64,000 nt of DNA from CANNDT01 sp945876205. Its GTDB lineage: Bacteria > Acidobacteriota > Vicinamibacteria > Vicinamibacterales > UBA2999. Positions 53,633 through 62,876 of this stretch are shown here, piece by piece. The notes beneath the pieces are model-generated. The model did not search any database. It was given only the letters and a program-made list of their open reading frames with translations, and was not told where the DNA came from. The stretch's first letter is position 1, and every line of letters starts with the position of its first letter. The DNA lies in the NCBI GenBank assembly GCA_947503365.1, contig CANNDT010000006.1:19871-83870 (forward strand), given 5' to 3'. A program made the translations under genes and the position numbers.

Positions 53633-56600
53633 ATGACCGACATCATCGAGGCGCTGGCACGCCACGCGTCAGACCAGCCGGAGGCCGCGCTCTATACGTT
53701 TCTCGACGCGGGCGGCCGCGTCACCGAGTCGTACACCTACCGGGAATTCGACCTGCGGACAACCGCCTTGGCGGCGGGCCTGCTCGACGCCGGCCGTGTC
53801 GCACGCGGGGAGCACGTGCTGCTCGTCTACCCTCCGGGTTAGGATTTCATCACCGCGTTCTTTGCCTGCGTCAAGCTGGGAGCGGTGCCGGTTCCGGTGG
53901 CGCCACCGGATGCGTCGGGCTTCATCGGCGGCGTCGAGAAGCTGGCGTACATCGCCAGCGACGCGAGCGTGCGAGTCGCGCTCACGACCGATGCCTTCCA
54001 CGGACAGATGCTCCGACTGGCGGAGCGCAGCCCCGAAGGTGGCGCCTGGCTGCGGCGCGAGCCGCTCTCGTCGGTGTCGTGGGTGGCGACCGATCAGATC
54101 GCCGGCGGATCCTCGTCGATGGCGGCGTCGCCCAACCCGCTGTTGTTTCTCCAGTACACCTCGGGATCGACGCAGCAGCCGCGCGGCGTGATGGTGTCGC
54201 ACGACAACGTGATGCACAACGCGTGGGCAACGCTCCAGCACCGGCCGATCGGCGTGTCGTGGCTGCCGCACTACCACGACATGGGGCTGATCGGCTACTA
54301 CCTGTTCATCATGATCACCGGCGGGTCGATGTACGGCTTCTCGGGAGCGCATTTCCTGAAGCGGCCGCTGCTTTGGCTCGAGACGATCAGCAAGTACCGC
54401 GGCACCATCTCCAGCGCGCCCAACTTCGCCTTCGAATACTGCCTGCGCGAGGACAAGGTGCCGGACGAGAAGCTCGCCTCGCTCGACCTGAGCTCGATGG
54501 TCTGCATGATGAACGCCTCGGAGCCGGTGCGGGCGAGCACCTACGAGCGCTTTCAGGCGCGGTTCGCCGGCTGCGGCCTGTCGCCGAAGGCGCACATGGT
54601 CTTCTACGGGCTCGCCGAACACACGCTGTCGGTCACCGGCAACGGGCGCGTGGCGCTGACGGTCAACACCAGCCTGCTTGAACAGAACCAACTGAAGATC
54701 GAGGCGCACCGCCCGGACGGATTCAACCAGTCGCGGCTCATGAGCTGCGGCCGGCCGTTGGCCGGCGTCGACGTGCGCCTCGTCGCCCCGGGTGCGAGCA
54801 CCGCGCTCGCCGACGATCTGATCGGCGAGATCTGGATCGGCGGCCCGAGCAAGGCCGCGGGCTACCTGAACAAACCGGCGCTCTCCGAGTCGCATTTCGG
54901 CGCCACCCTCGACGGCGGGGACGGCGCGACCTACCTGCGCACGGGCGACATCGGCTTCCTGCACGACGGCGAGCTGTTCATCTGCGGCCGGCTCAAGGAC
55001 ATGATGATCATCGGCGGGCGCAACTACTACCCGGCCGACATCGAGGCGGTGGTCGAGGCGGCGTCGCCGAAAGTGCGCAGCGGATGCGTGGCCGCCTTCG
55101 CCGTGGACAAGGGGTCTGACGGTGAGGGGATCGCCGTCATCGCCGAGTCGAGGCGTGCCAACGACCTGCCGGACCTCGAGGAGATCTGTCGGGAGATCCG
55201 CAAGCGCTGTCAGGTGGAAGTCGACGTTCTTGCCCTCGTTCCGCACGGTACCATCACCAAAACATCATCGGGAAAAATCGCGCGGCAGTTGTGCCGCCGG
55301 AGCTGGGAGCTCGGCGAGGTCCGCGTGATCGCCTCTCGGGAGCGCGCGTCGCGGCCGGGCGTCGACGGTGTGCTCGACGACCTGTTGAACCGCTTCGACG
55401 TCGATGGCTACGAAGAGTGGACGCTCGCGGATCTCGGCATCGACTCGCTCACGCTGGTGGAGCTGAGTCTTCATCTCGAGCGGATGTTCGCCTCGCCCGG
55501 CGCAGCCGGCTCGGGGCGCGCGGCCGAGGCCTGGTCGGACCTGCGCATCCTGCAGGCGATTACCGTCGGCGAGCTGCGCGCCTTCGTCGGCGCGTTCGCG
55601 GCGAGCGGGGAGATCCCGCAGATCGCGCCCGAGCTGATCGAGGCACGGCTCGAATCGATCGACCGCGGCGAACTGGCGCGCATGCGCGAGGACGCGCGGC
55701 TGCCGGCCGAGATCGTCCCGGTGCCGGCGACGGTGCCGGCCGGCGCCACGGTGCTTCTGACGGGCGCGACCGGATTCCTCGGCTCGTTCCTGCTCGAAGC
55801 GCTGCTCCGTCTCACTGACTACCGGATCGTGGCGCTGGTGCGCGCCACCGGGGCCGACCACGCGCGCTCGCGGACCGAATCGGCGCTCGAACGCACCGGC
55901 CTCCTCGACACACGGCTGCGAGAGGCCTTCGACGCCCGCGTTCGCGCCCTGCCCGGCGACCTGGCCCAGCCGCAGCTCGGACTGGCCGCGGGTGAGTGGA
56001 CGTCGCTATCGAAGGAGCTCTCGGCGATTTATCACTGCGGCGCCGACGTCGACTACGTCAAGCCGTACGAGACGCTGCGCGCCGCCAACGTGTCGAGCAC
56101 CGTCGACATCGTGCGCCTGGCGTGCAGCGGGCGCCCGAAGGCGCTGCATTACGCCTCGACGACGTTCATGTTCGGGTTCGTGGCGCGGGAGGTCTGCCTC
56201 GAGACCGACGCGAATCTCGAGATGGCGGGGCTCAATTTCGGCTACGCGCAGAGCAAGTGGGTGGCCGAACAGCTCGTGCTGGACGGGGCCGCGCGCGGAC
56301 TCACGGCACGCGTCTACCGACCGTCGCTGGTGACCGCGTCGAAGGACGGCAAGTACGTCCGCCGCGACCTGATGTCGCGCATCCTGTCGTACATGATCCG
56401 GCACGGCATCTCCGTGGACTCGGCCAACCAGATCAGCTTCGTCCCGGTCGACGTGTGCGCCAACAACATCGTGGCGCTGTCACTGCTCGAAGCGGGCGCG
56501 CCGGCGGTGGTGCACATCACCGCGGATCACTACTACACCATGCAGGACGTCTGCGCCGCGATCACCCGCCAGTCTGGCTACGGCTTCGAGCACCTCACGC

Positions 56601-56869
56601 TGGAGCGGTTCATGGACTACATGAACGCGCACTGTCCGAAGAGCGACCCGATGTTCCCGCTGCTCGCGTTCTTCAACCAGAACTGGCGCCGGATCGACGC
56701 GATGCGCGACAAGCGCTACGACAGCGCGCAGTACCGGCAGGCGCGCGCGGCATCACCGCTGGCCGTGCCCGAGCCGCCGCTCGAGGACACGGTGGGACGG
56801 ATCGTCGCGTTCCTGCAGAACGAGGACCTGGTGTCTGCGCCGCCGGCCCAAAGCGTCAGCGAGGTCTAG
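53633..56869 (+). pseudogene. Fatty acyl-AMP ligase/acyl carrier/thioester reductase, interrupted by one in-frame TAG
   Basis: The frame from ATG 53633 runs 1078 codons to a TAG at 56869 but for one TAG at codon 70 (53840-53842). Residues 1-580 are a fatty acyl-AMP ligase: YTYREFDLRTTALAAGLL, YTSGSTQQPRGVMVSHDN, WLPHYHDMGLIGYYLF, GRLKDMMIIGGRNYYPADIE. Residues 570-640 are an acyl carrier domain (LADLGIDSLTLVEL, Ser605 for phosphopantetheine). Residues 700-1060 form a thioester reductase (LLTGATGFLGSFLLEALL, YAQSK as catalytic Tyr-Lys). It should activate a fatty acid, hold it as thioester, and release it as aldehyde or alcohol. The rest of the frame is undamaged, so the stop is recent, an error, or read through. 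An internal GTG at 53885 could give a shortened product. Confidence 0.8.
53840..53842 (+). other. In-frame amber codon in the ligase gene
   Basis: The codons read CCT CCG GGT TAG GAT TTC ATC. Relatives have a hydrophobic residue here, so a single change from TTG (Leu) explains it. TAG is used as a true stop by several genes in the window, including this one at its end, which argues against general recoding. Confidence 0.85.
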
Positions 56870-56877
56870 GAGAGCCG

Positions 56878-57945
56878 ATGGGTTTCATGCTGTCGTTCGG
56901 CATTCCGGCGCTCGTCATCGCCAGCGTATGGATAGGACCGATGATCGGCTATCCGAACTTGCTGGCGTGCCTGCCGCTCGTCATCGGCTACGTCTGTGTC
57001 CCGATCTTCCAGGCGCTGTGGCCGCGGGAACCGTTCCAGGTGCCGCCGGCTGCCGCCGCCTCGCCGCGGTGGAACGCATACTACCGAGTGCTGCCGCTGC
57101 TGACCGTACCGGCACAGTTGGCGATGCTCGCCGTCGCAACCACGGGCTTCGCTGCCGCGCCGTTCAACCTGTTCGGTCACATCGCGCTGCTCATCGCCAC
57201 GGGCGTCTTCAGCGCCATGTTCGCCATCACCGTCGCGCACGAGCTGATTCACCGGCGCCAGCGGTTCGATCGCGCGTGCGGCGGCATCCTGTTGTCGACG
57301 GTATCGTTCGGCACCTTCAAGCTGGTGCACCTGCAGGTGCATCATCCCTACGTCGGCACGTCGCTCGACTTCGCAACCGCCCGGCGCGGCCAGAGCATCT
57401 ACTCGTTCTGGCTGCAGTCCTTCGCCGGTAACTTCCGCGAGGCGCTGCGCTGCGAGCGCTCCCGGCTGGAGAGATCCGGCAAGAGCGTCTGGTCGAGCGA
57501 GCTGATCGTCTGGTATGGCCTCACCATCGTTTGGCTGGCCATCGCCGTCGCCTGGCACGGCTGGATCGGCGGCGCCTTCTTCATCGCCCAGGGCGTGATC
57601 GCCGTCATGTATCTCGACTGCATCAACTACCTGCAACACTACGGCTTGACGCGGGGCATGGTGGCGCCCGGCCGTCCGGAGCCGATCCAGGACCATCACT
57701 CCTGGACGCAGGGGCTGTACCTCGACGACCTGCTGCTCTTCAACCTGCCGAGGCACGCGCATCATCACACGCAGCCGCAGCGTTCGTACCAGTTGCTCAA
57801 GGACTCGGAGCACGCGCCGCGCTACCCGTTCAACTACGGCGTCATGACGATGGTGCTGCTGGTTCCGCCGCTGTTCCGGCGCATTGTCCATCCACGCCTC
57901 GATCGGTTCGAGGCGAGCCATGGCCGCGCGGCCGTCGCGGTATAG
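56878..57945 (+). CDS. AlkB-like membrane fatty-chain hydroxylase
   Basis: A 355-residue inner-membrane diiron oxygenase of the alkane 1-monooxygenase family. Six helices and all histidine boxes are visible: HELIHRRQ (first), HLQVHHPYVGT (second), NYLQHYGL (extra signature) and LPRHAHHHTQPQRSYQLL (third). Classical AlkB hydroxylates the end of alkanes; in this cluster a fatty acyl or alcohol chain is a more likely substrate. It starts with ATG eight bases after the ligase stop, with GGAGAG as ribosome site, and its 3' end overlaps the sulfotransferase start by 26 bases. Rubredoxin is not encoded nearby. Confidence 0.88.
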   Translation: MGFMLSFGIPALVIASVWIGPMIGYPNLLACLPLVIGYVCVPIFQALWPREPFQVPPAAAASPRWNAYYRVLPLLTVPAQLAMLAVATTGFAAAPFNLFGHIALLIATGVFSAMFAITVAHELIHRRQRFDRACGGILLSTVSFGTFKLVHLQVHHPYVGTSLDFATARRGQSIYSFWLQSFAGNFREALRCERSRLERSGKSVWSSELIVWYGLTIVWLAIAVAWHGWIGGAFFIAQGVIAVMYLDCINYLQHYGLTRGMVAPGRPEPIQDHHSWTQGLYLDDLLLFNLPRHAHHHTQPQRSYQLLKDSEHAPRYPFNYGVMTMVLLVPPLFRRIVHPRLDRFEASHGRAAVAV

Positions 57946-59065
57946 GGAATACGTGTTCAAGAATCTCGGTTATCAGTTTGGCCTGATCGGCTTCACCAGT
58001 TTTTCGAGCCTCCTTCGGCTGCTGCACTACAGCCTGTTTCTGCACCCGCGCTATCTCGGCCGCGGTCTGCTGGTGCTGTCGACCAGCGTGGTCAGCATCC
58101 CGCTGCGACTCTGGGAGCGCGTCCGCTACGGCCGCCGCATCGCGGCGGTGCGTGTCGAGCCGCCGATCTTCGTGATCGGCCACTGGCGCAGCGGCACGAC
58201 GCATCTGCACAACCTGATCAGCCAGGACCGGTCGCTTGGCTACCTCTCGATGTACCAGGCGATGGTCCCGGGCTGCTCGCTGGTTGGCCAACGCTGGCTC
58301 AAGCCCTTCCTGTCCCGCATCGTTCCCAACAAGCGGCCGATGGACAACATGGTCTGGCCGATCGACGCGCCACAGGAAGAAGAGATACCGCTGGCGAAGG
58401 TCACGCCCTACTCGCTCTACGTGCGCTTCCTCTTTCCGCGAAAGGCGCCGCACCTGTTTCGCAAGTACGTGTTGCTGCAGGACGCGCCGCCGCGCATCGT
58501 CTCGGAGATCAAGCGGAAGTATTACCGGCTGCTGCAGGTTGCCACCATCCATGCGGGCGGCCGCCGGCTGGTGTTGAAGAACCCGGTCAACACCGCGCGC
58601 GTGCGGCTGCTGCTCGAACTGTTCCCCGACGCGAAGTTCATTCACGCCTATCGCTCTCCCTATGACGTGTTCGCGTCCACTGGACACATGCATGGACGGA
58701 TGCTGCCGATTACGACGCTCCAGTCGTTGCCACGCGGCAGCCGTTCGGACGCCATCCTGTCGCTCTACGAGGACATGATGCGGCGCTACTTCGAGGATCG
58801 CGCGCTGATTCCGGCCGGGAACCTGGTGGAGGTCCGCTTCGAGGATGTCGAGCGCGACCCGGTGGGCGAGGTGCGGCGCATCTATGAAACGCTCGGGCTT
58901 CCCGGGTATGCGGCCATGGAGCCGGCGCTGAAGACCTACGTCGCATCACAGCGCACCTACAAGAAGAACGCGCTCGAGATCTCCGCGGCCGACCGGGCGT
59001 CGATCGAGCAGCGCTGGGGCTTTGCGATGACCGAGCTCGGCTACGGCGTGGAGGCGGCCATATGA
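57920..59065 (+). CDS. Sulfotransferase family protein
   Basis: A 381-residue enzyme that transfers sulfate from PAPS to a hydroxyl. The 5'-phosphosulfate loop is IFVIGHWRSGTTHLHNLI (about residues 83-100), and the 3'-phosphate motif is KFIHAYRSPYDVFAS (residues about 230-245), with LVLKNPVNTARVRLLLELF between. An N-terminal helix pair (YQFGLIGFTSFSSLLRLLHYSLFL, VVSIPLRLWERV) probably anchors it to the membrane. Start 57920 is inside the alkB-like gene; the longer reading has no homology. It overlaps the APS kinase gene by four bases (ATGA). The next gene makes its donor, which supports activity; the acceptor is inferred to be a lipid. Confidence 0.88.
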   Translation: MAARPSRYREYVFKNLGYQFGLIGFTSFSSLLRLLHYSLFLHPRYLGRGLLVLSTSVVSIPLRLWERVRYGRRIAAVRVEPPIFVIGHWRSGTTHLHNLISQDRSLGYLSMYQAMVPGCSLVGQRWLKPFLSRIVPNKRPMDNMVWPIDAPQEEEIPLAKVTPYSLYVRFLFPRKAPHLFRKYVLLQDAPPRIVSEIKRKYYRLLQVATIHAGGRRLVLKNPVNTARVRLLLELFPDAKFIHAYRSPYDVFASTGHMHGRMLPITTLQSLPRGSRSDAILSLYEDMMRRYFEDRALIPAGNLVEVRFEDVERDPVGEVRRIYETLGLPGYAAMEPALKTYVASQRTYKKNALEISAADRASIEQRWGFAMTELGYGVEAAI

Positions 59066-59640
59066 GCGGACGTGAGAGTGGCCGTGAGAGTGGGTGCGCG
59101 GTGTGGCTCACGGGTCTCAGCGGCGCCGGCAAGTCCACCACCGCCGAGGTGCTGGCGGCGCTGCTGCACGAGCGAGGACGCACGACGACCATGCTCGACG
59201 GCGACGTGGTGCGGCTGCACCTCTCGCGTGGCCTTGGCTTCTCGCGTGAAGATCGCGACGCCAACGTGCTGCGCATCGGCTTCGTCGCCGCCGAAGTCGT
59301 GAAGCACGGCGGGATCGCAATCTGCGCCGCCGTCAGCCCGTATCGTGCCACCCGCGATCGCGTGCGCGAGATGGTGGGACCCAGCCGCTTTGTCGAGGTC
59401 TTCGTCGACACGCCGCTCGAGACGTGCGAGCGGCGCGACACCAAGGGGTTGTACGGCCGCGCCCGTCGCGGCGAGCTGACGGGGCTGACGGGCGTCGACG
59501 ATCCCTACGAGCCGCCGCTCGGGCCCGAGGTGACGCTCGACACGCTTGCGCACTCGGCGCACGACAACGCGCGCACGATTCTCGCGTTCCTGGTTGCGCG
59601 CGGGATGGTGGCGGAGGAAGCCGCGCCGCTCAAGCGGTGA
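59062..59640 (+). CDS. cysC: Adenylylsulfate kinase (APS kinase)
   Basis: A 192-residue cytosolic kinase that phosphorylates APS to PAPS, the sulfate donor of the sulfotransferase encoded just before. Walker A is WLTGLSGAGKSTTAEVLA (about residues 15-32); MLDGDVVRLHLSRGLGFSREDRDANVLRIGFVA is the substrate block, and VFVDTPLETCERRDTKGLYGRARRGEL the conserved lid. Full length. Its ATG overlaps the sulfotransferase stop. No ATP sulfurylase is in the window, so a separate locus must supply APS. A cysC dedicated to a biosynthetic cluster is a strong sign that sulfation is its purpose. Confidence 0.95.
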   Translation: MSGRESGRESGCAVWLTGLSGAGKSTTAEVLAALLHERGRTTTMLDGDVVRLHLSRGLGFSREDRDANVLRIGFVAAEVVKHGGIAICAAVSPYRATRDRVREMVGPSRFVEVFVDTPLETCERRDTKGLYGRARRGELTGLTGVDDPYEPPLGPEVTLDTLAHSAHDNARTILAFLVARGMVAEEAAPLKR

Positions 59641-60646
59641 GGACGATCTTGCCGATGTTCGCCCGATCGTGCATGAACTGGTGGGCGTCGGCGGCCCGCT
59701 CGAGCGGGAACGTGCGGGCGATCACCGGCTGAAGGTGCCCGGCGTCGATCTCGCGGCACACCAGGTCCATCAGTGGTGCGAGTCGGGGCACTTCGCCGAA
59801 CAGGCGGCCGAGGTGCAGGCCGTGCACACCGCGGTTGTCGTGCAGCAACGCCAGCGGCCGGAATGTCGGCATCTGCAGGAACGTGCGGGCGACTTGCCAC
59901 AGCCGGCGCCGCGCGCCGGGAATGGCATCGGACGCGCCGTAGGAGATCAGCCGGCCAAGCGGCGCCAGCAGCCGGTAGCTGTCGCGGAGGCTCTTGCCGC
60001 CGAGCGGGTCGAGCACGACGTCGACGCCGCGGTTGTTGGTGAGGGCGCGGACCCTGGCGGCCACGTCGCCTCCCCGGTAGTCGATCACATGGTCGGCGCC
60101 GAGCGCGCGCACGGCGTCGTGCTTCTGCGGTGACGCGGTGCCGATCACGATCGCGTCCCTGAGGCGCGCCAGCTGAATGGCGGCAGTGCCGACGCCGCCA
60201 GCCGCGCCATGGATCAGCACGGTCTCGCCGGCGGAGAGATTGGCCAGCCGGTAGAGTGCGACGATCGCGGTGAGATACGTCACCGGCACCGCCGCCGCCT
60301 CGATGTCGCTGAGGCGCGCCGGGGCGGGATACGTCAGCGCCTCGGGGACGACGACCGAGTCGGCGTAGCCGCCGAAATCGGTGAACGCCATCACCCGGTC
60401 GCCGACGCGGCGACGGCTCGTGTCCGGGCCCGCGGCGTCGATGACGCCGGCCACTTCGTAGCCCACCACGCAGGGGGGCTTGGGCGCGCCCGGGTAGAGG
60501 CCGACGCGGGCGAGGATGTCGGAGAAGTTCACGCCCGCGGCGCGAACGGCGATGCGGACCTCGCCCGGCCCCGGCATCGGATCGGGCGCATCACGAAGCT
60601 GCATCACCTCCGGCGGTCCGTGGCGCGTCACAACAACTTGTCGCAT
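59630..60646 (-). CDS. Quinone oxidoreductase-like MDR enzyme
   Basis: A 338-residue cytosolic NADPH-dependent oxidoreductase of the medium-chain family without zinc ligands: AAGVNFSDILARVGLYPG near residue 45, VVGYEVAGVIDAAGPD, and VLIHGAAGGVGTAAIQLARLRDA as the nucleotide fold. ALGADHVIDYRGGD and VDVVLDPLGGKSL follow family order. Such enzymes reduce enones or quinones; in a lipid cluster it could reduce an enal or enoyl chain. The start at 60646 lies only 17 bases from the divergent desaturase start, and the stop overlaps cysC by 11 bases convergently. Confidence 0.87.
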   Translation of the reverse strand: MRQVVVTRHGPPEVMQLRDAPDPMPGPGEVRIAVRAAGVNFSDILARVGLYPGAPKPPCVVGYEVAGVIDAAGPDTSRRRVGDRVMAFTDFGGYADSVVVPEALTYPAPARLSDIEAAAVPVTYLTAIVALYRLANLSAGETVLIHGAAGGVGTAAIQLARLRDAIVIGTASPQKHDAVRALGADHVIDYRGGDVAARVRALTNNRGVDVVLDPLGGKSLRDSYRLLAPLGRLISYGASDAIPGARRRLWQVARTFLQMPTFRPLALLHDNRGVHGLHLGRLFGEVPRLAPLMDLVCREIDAGHLQPVIARTFPLERAADAHQFMHDRANIGKIVLTA

Positions 60647-60663
60647 CGGTCTGGGGAGTATAC

Positions 60664-61989
60664 GTGGGGTCACTCGTTACCAAGATTCACGGTCGCTACT
60701 ACGACGTCGGCGAGTTCGATCATCCGGGCGGATGCCCGGCACTCGAGTGCGCCCGCGATCGCGATGCGACGGCGCTGTTCGAGAGCTATCACGCACTTCA
60801 TCGCGCGCGGCCGCTCCAGACGCTCACGCAGTACGAGATTGCGCCCGGGCAGGCGGAAGCGCCGGGCCGGTTCCGCGCCGAGGAGCGATTCGGCGCCGAC
60901 GCGTTCGACTGGGACGAGACGCTCGCGAGCCCGTTCCGGCGCGACCTGATCGACTGCGCCACCCGCTACCTGCAGCAGGAGCGGACCCGGCGAGGCCTGC
61001 CGTCGCTGCGCGCCGCGGCCAAGGCGCCGCCACGCCGGTGGCTCGAGATCGGACTGCTCGGCGCCGCGTTCTTCGCCGTGCTCGTGCCGTTCGTGCAGGG
61101 CAGTTGGCTGGCGCTGGCCGCGCTGCCGATCGTCGGCTGGCTGTTCGTCGTCAACTTCTGGCATGACGCGCTGCACTTCGGTCTGAGCCGTCACTGGCGC
61201 GTCAATCAACTGCTTCCGTACGTGTTTCCCTGGTTCATGAGCCCGACCATGTGGCTGCATCAGCATGTGATCGGCCATCACGTGTTCACCAACGATCCGC
61301 ACCGCGACCCCGACGTGCAGGCGGCGCCGCGCCGGCTTCGCCAGTCGCCCGGCTCTCCCTGGTGTCCGGCACACGGCCGGCAGAAGCGGGCGGTGCGCGT
61401 GATGGTGCTCTACTCGCTGATCACGCTGATGCGGAACTCCCTGCGCGATCACTTCATTCACCACGCCGGGTGGGTCAACGACGCAGTGCCGCTGGTGTTC
61501 GGGACGCGGCGCCGGCGGCTGCTGCACATCGCCGGCCGGCTGCTCGTCGCCGGCAGTCTGTTCGTGTGGCCGTTCTTCCTGTTCCCGTTCTGGAAGGCGC
61601 TCGCGTTCGCGACCATTCCCAGCCTGATGCTGTCGGAGCTGTTCGCGCTGTTCTCGCAGGTCAATCACATGACCGTGCCGAACGTCGAAGCGGGGCAGGT
61701 GCCATCGTCCAACTGGTACGAGTCGCAGGTGCGCGCGTCGTGCAGTTACGCCATGGGTTCCTACCTGGCCTTCATCATGAGCGGGGGTCTGAACCTGCAG
61801 ATTGAGCACCACCTGCTGCCTGGCGTGAACCACGCGCACCTGTTCCGGCTGTCGCCGGAGATCCAGCAGATCTGCGCCAAGCATGGCGTGCCCTATCACT
61901 CGTATCCGACGTTCCGCGCCGCGCTGCGCGCGCACTTCGCGACGATGCGGTGGCTCGGGCAGGAGCCGGTGGAGGCTGCCGCAGGCTAG
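60664..61989 (+). CDS. Front-end fatty acid desaturase fused to cytochrome b5
   Basis: A 441-residue membrane enzyme. The N-terminal cytochrome b5 domain has the heme motif HPGG (GEFDHPGGCPAL, about residue 20) and a second His in ESYHALHR. The desaturase domain has HDALHFG, HQHVIGHHVFTN and QIEHHLLPGV; Gln in the third box (QxxHH) is the mark of front-end desaturases that insert double bases between an existing bond and the carboxyl end. Four or more helices are present. These b5 fusions are uncommon in bacteria. Start is GTG with GGGGAG six bases before; the neighbouring divergent gene starts 17 bases away. Substrate unknown, possibly the cluster lipid. Confidence 0.88.
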   Translation: MGSLVTKIHGRYYDVGEFDHPGGCPALECARDRDATALFESYHALHRARPLQTLTQYEIAPGQAEAPGRFRAEERFGADAFDWDETLASPFRRDLIDCATRYLQQERTRRGLPSLRAAAKAPPRRWLEIGLLGAAFFAVLVPFVQGSWLALAALPIVGWLFVVNFWHDALHFGLSRHWRVNQLLPYVFPWFMSPTMWLHQHVIGHHVFTNDPHRDPDVQAAPRRLRQSPGSPWCPAHGRQKRAVRVMVLYSLITLMRNSLRDHFIHHAGWVNDAVPLVFGTRRRRLLHIAGRLLVAGSLFVWPFFLFPFWKALAFATIPSLMLSELFALFSQVNHMTVPNVEAGQVPSSNWYESQVRASCSYAMGSYLAFIMSGGLNLQIEHHLLPGVNHAHLFRLSPEIQQICAKHGVPYHSYPTFRAALRAHFATMRWLGQEPVEAAAG

Positions 61990-62005
61990 ACGCTTGCGTG
62001 GGTGC

Positions 62006-62842
62006 TTAGACCTCGCCCGCGCGACGGGCGAGATAGTCGGCGAGCGAGCGTGGTACAAAGCGCGCGAGGAACGCCACGGTCCTGTTCAAGCGGCCGGTGA
62101 TCTCGAGTGGCCGCCCCGCCATCACTGCTGCGTATCCCAGGCGCGCGACGGCCTGGGCGTCCATCCACGCGAATCGCGGCAGCGCCTTCACGCGGGCCCG
62201 CGTCGCCGCGATGTCGTGGAACGCGGTCTCGGTAAACCCGGGCGCCAGGGCTGTCACGTGCACGCCCCTGGCGCGCACCTCGCCTGCCAGCGACTCCGAG
62301 AACTTGATCACGAACGCCTTCGAGGCGGGGTAGAGCGTGAGCCCTGCCGGTGCGCGCAGCAGGCCGGCGAGCGACGCGAGGTTGATGATGCGCCCGTAGC
62401 CACGCTCGATCATGCCGGGCAGCAGACGATGCGTCAGCTCCGCCACGGTGACGACGAGTACCTGCAGCGCGGCGTCTTGACGCTCCCACGGGCTCGCGAC
62501 GTACGCGCCGGGGACGGCGTAGCCCGCGTTGTTGACGAGCGCGTCGATGGCGATTCCGCGCGCAGCGATCTCGTCGCAGAGCCGCGCGCTCGCCCCGCGT
62601 TCGGCCAGATCGGCGACGATCACGTGCACGCGGCAGCCGTGGTCGCGCTCGATCCGGTCGGCCACCGCGCGCAGGAGATCCTCGCGTCGCGCCGTGACGA
62701 CGAGATCGAAGCCTTCAGCCGCGAATACCTCGGCGAACGCCGCGCCGATGCCGCTGCTGGCCCCGGTGATGAGCGCGGTGCGGCGAGGCCCGGAGGGCGC
62801 CGCGGCGCTGCGATTTGCCGCGGCGCTACGATTCGGAGGCAT
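62006..62842 (-). CDS. Short-chain dehydrogenase/reductase
   Basis: A 278-residue SDR enzyme with the NADP-binding motif LITGASSGIGAAFAEVFA (about residues 23-40), NNAGYAVPG, IINLASLAGLL (Ser) and YPASKAFVIKF (Tyr-Lys). It belongs to the classical SDR group that acts on keto or hydroxyl groups of lipids. The first 20 residues (NRSAAANRSAAAPSGP) are a low-complexity repeat and may not be needed. Convergent with the front-end desaturase, gap 16 bases. Confidence 0.88.
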   Translation of the reverse strand: MPPNRSAAANRSAAAPSGPRRTALITGASSGIGAAFAEVFAAEGFDLVVTARREDLLRAVADRIERDHGCRVHVIVADLAERGASARLCDEIAARGIAIDALVNNAGYAVPGAYVASPWERQDAALQVLVVTVAELTHRLLPGMIERGYGRIINLASLAGLLRAPAGLTLYPASKAFVIKFSESLAGEVRARGVHVTALAPGFTETAFHDIAATRARVKALPRFAWMDAQAVARLGYAAVMAGRPLEITGRLNRTVAFLARFVPRSLADYLARRAGEV

Positions 62843-62876
62843 AGGGAATCGTAGCGGGTGTCGTGGGTGCTGCCGC

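Noticed and set aside
53840..53842. Genome-wide reassignment of TAG to an amino acid
   Set aside because: Several intact genes in the window, including this one at its natural end, stop at TAG without sensible extension.
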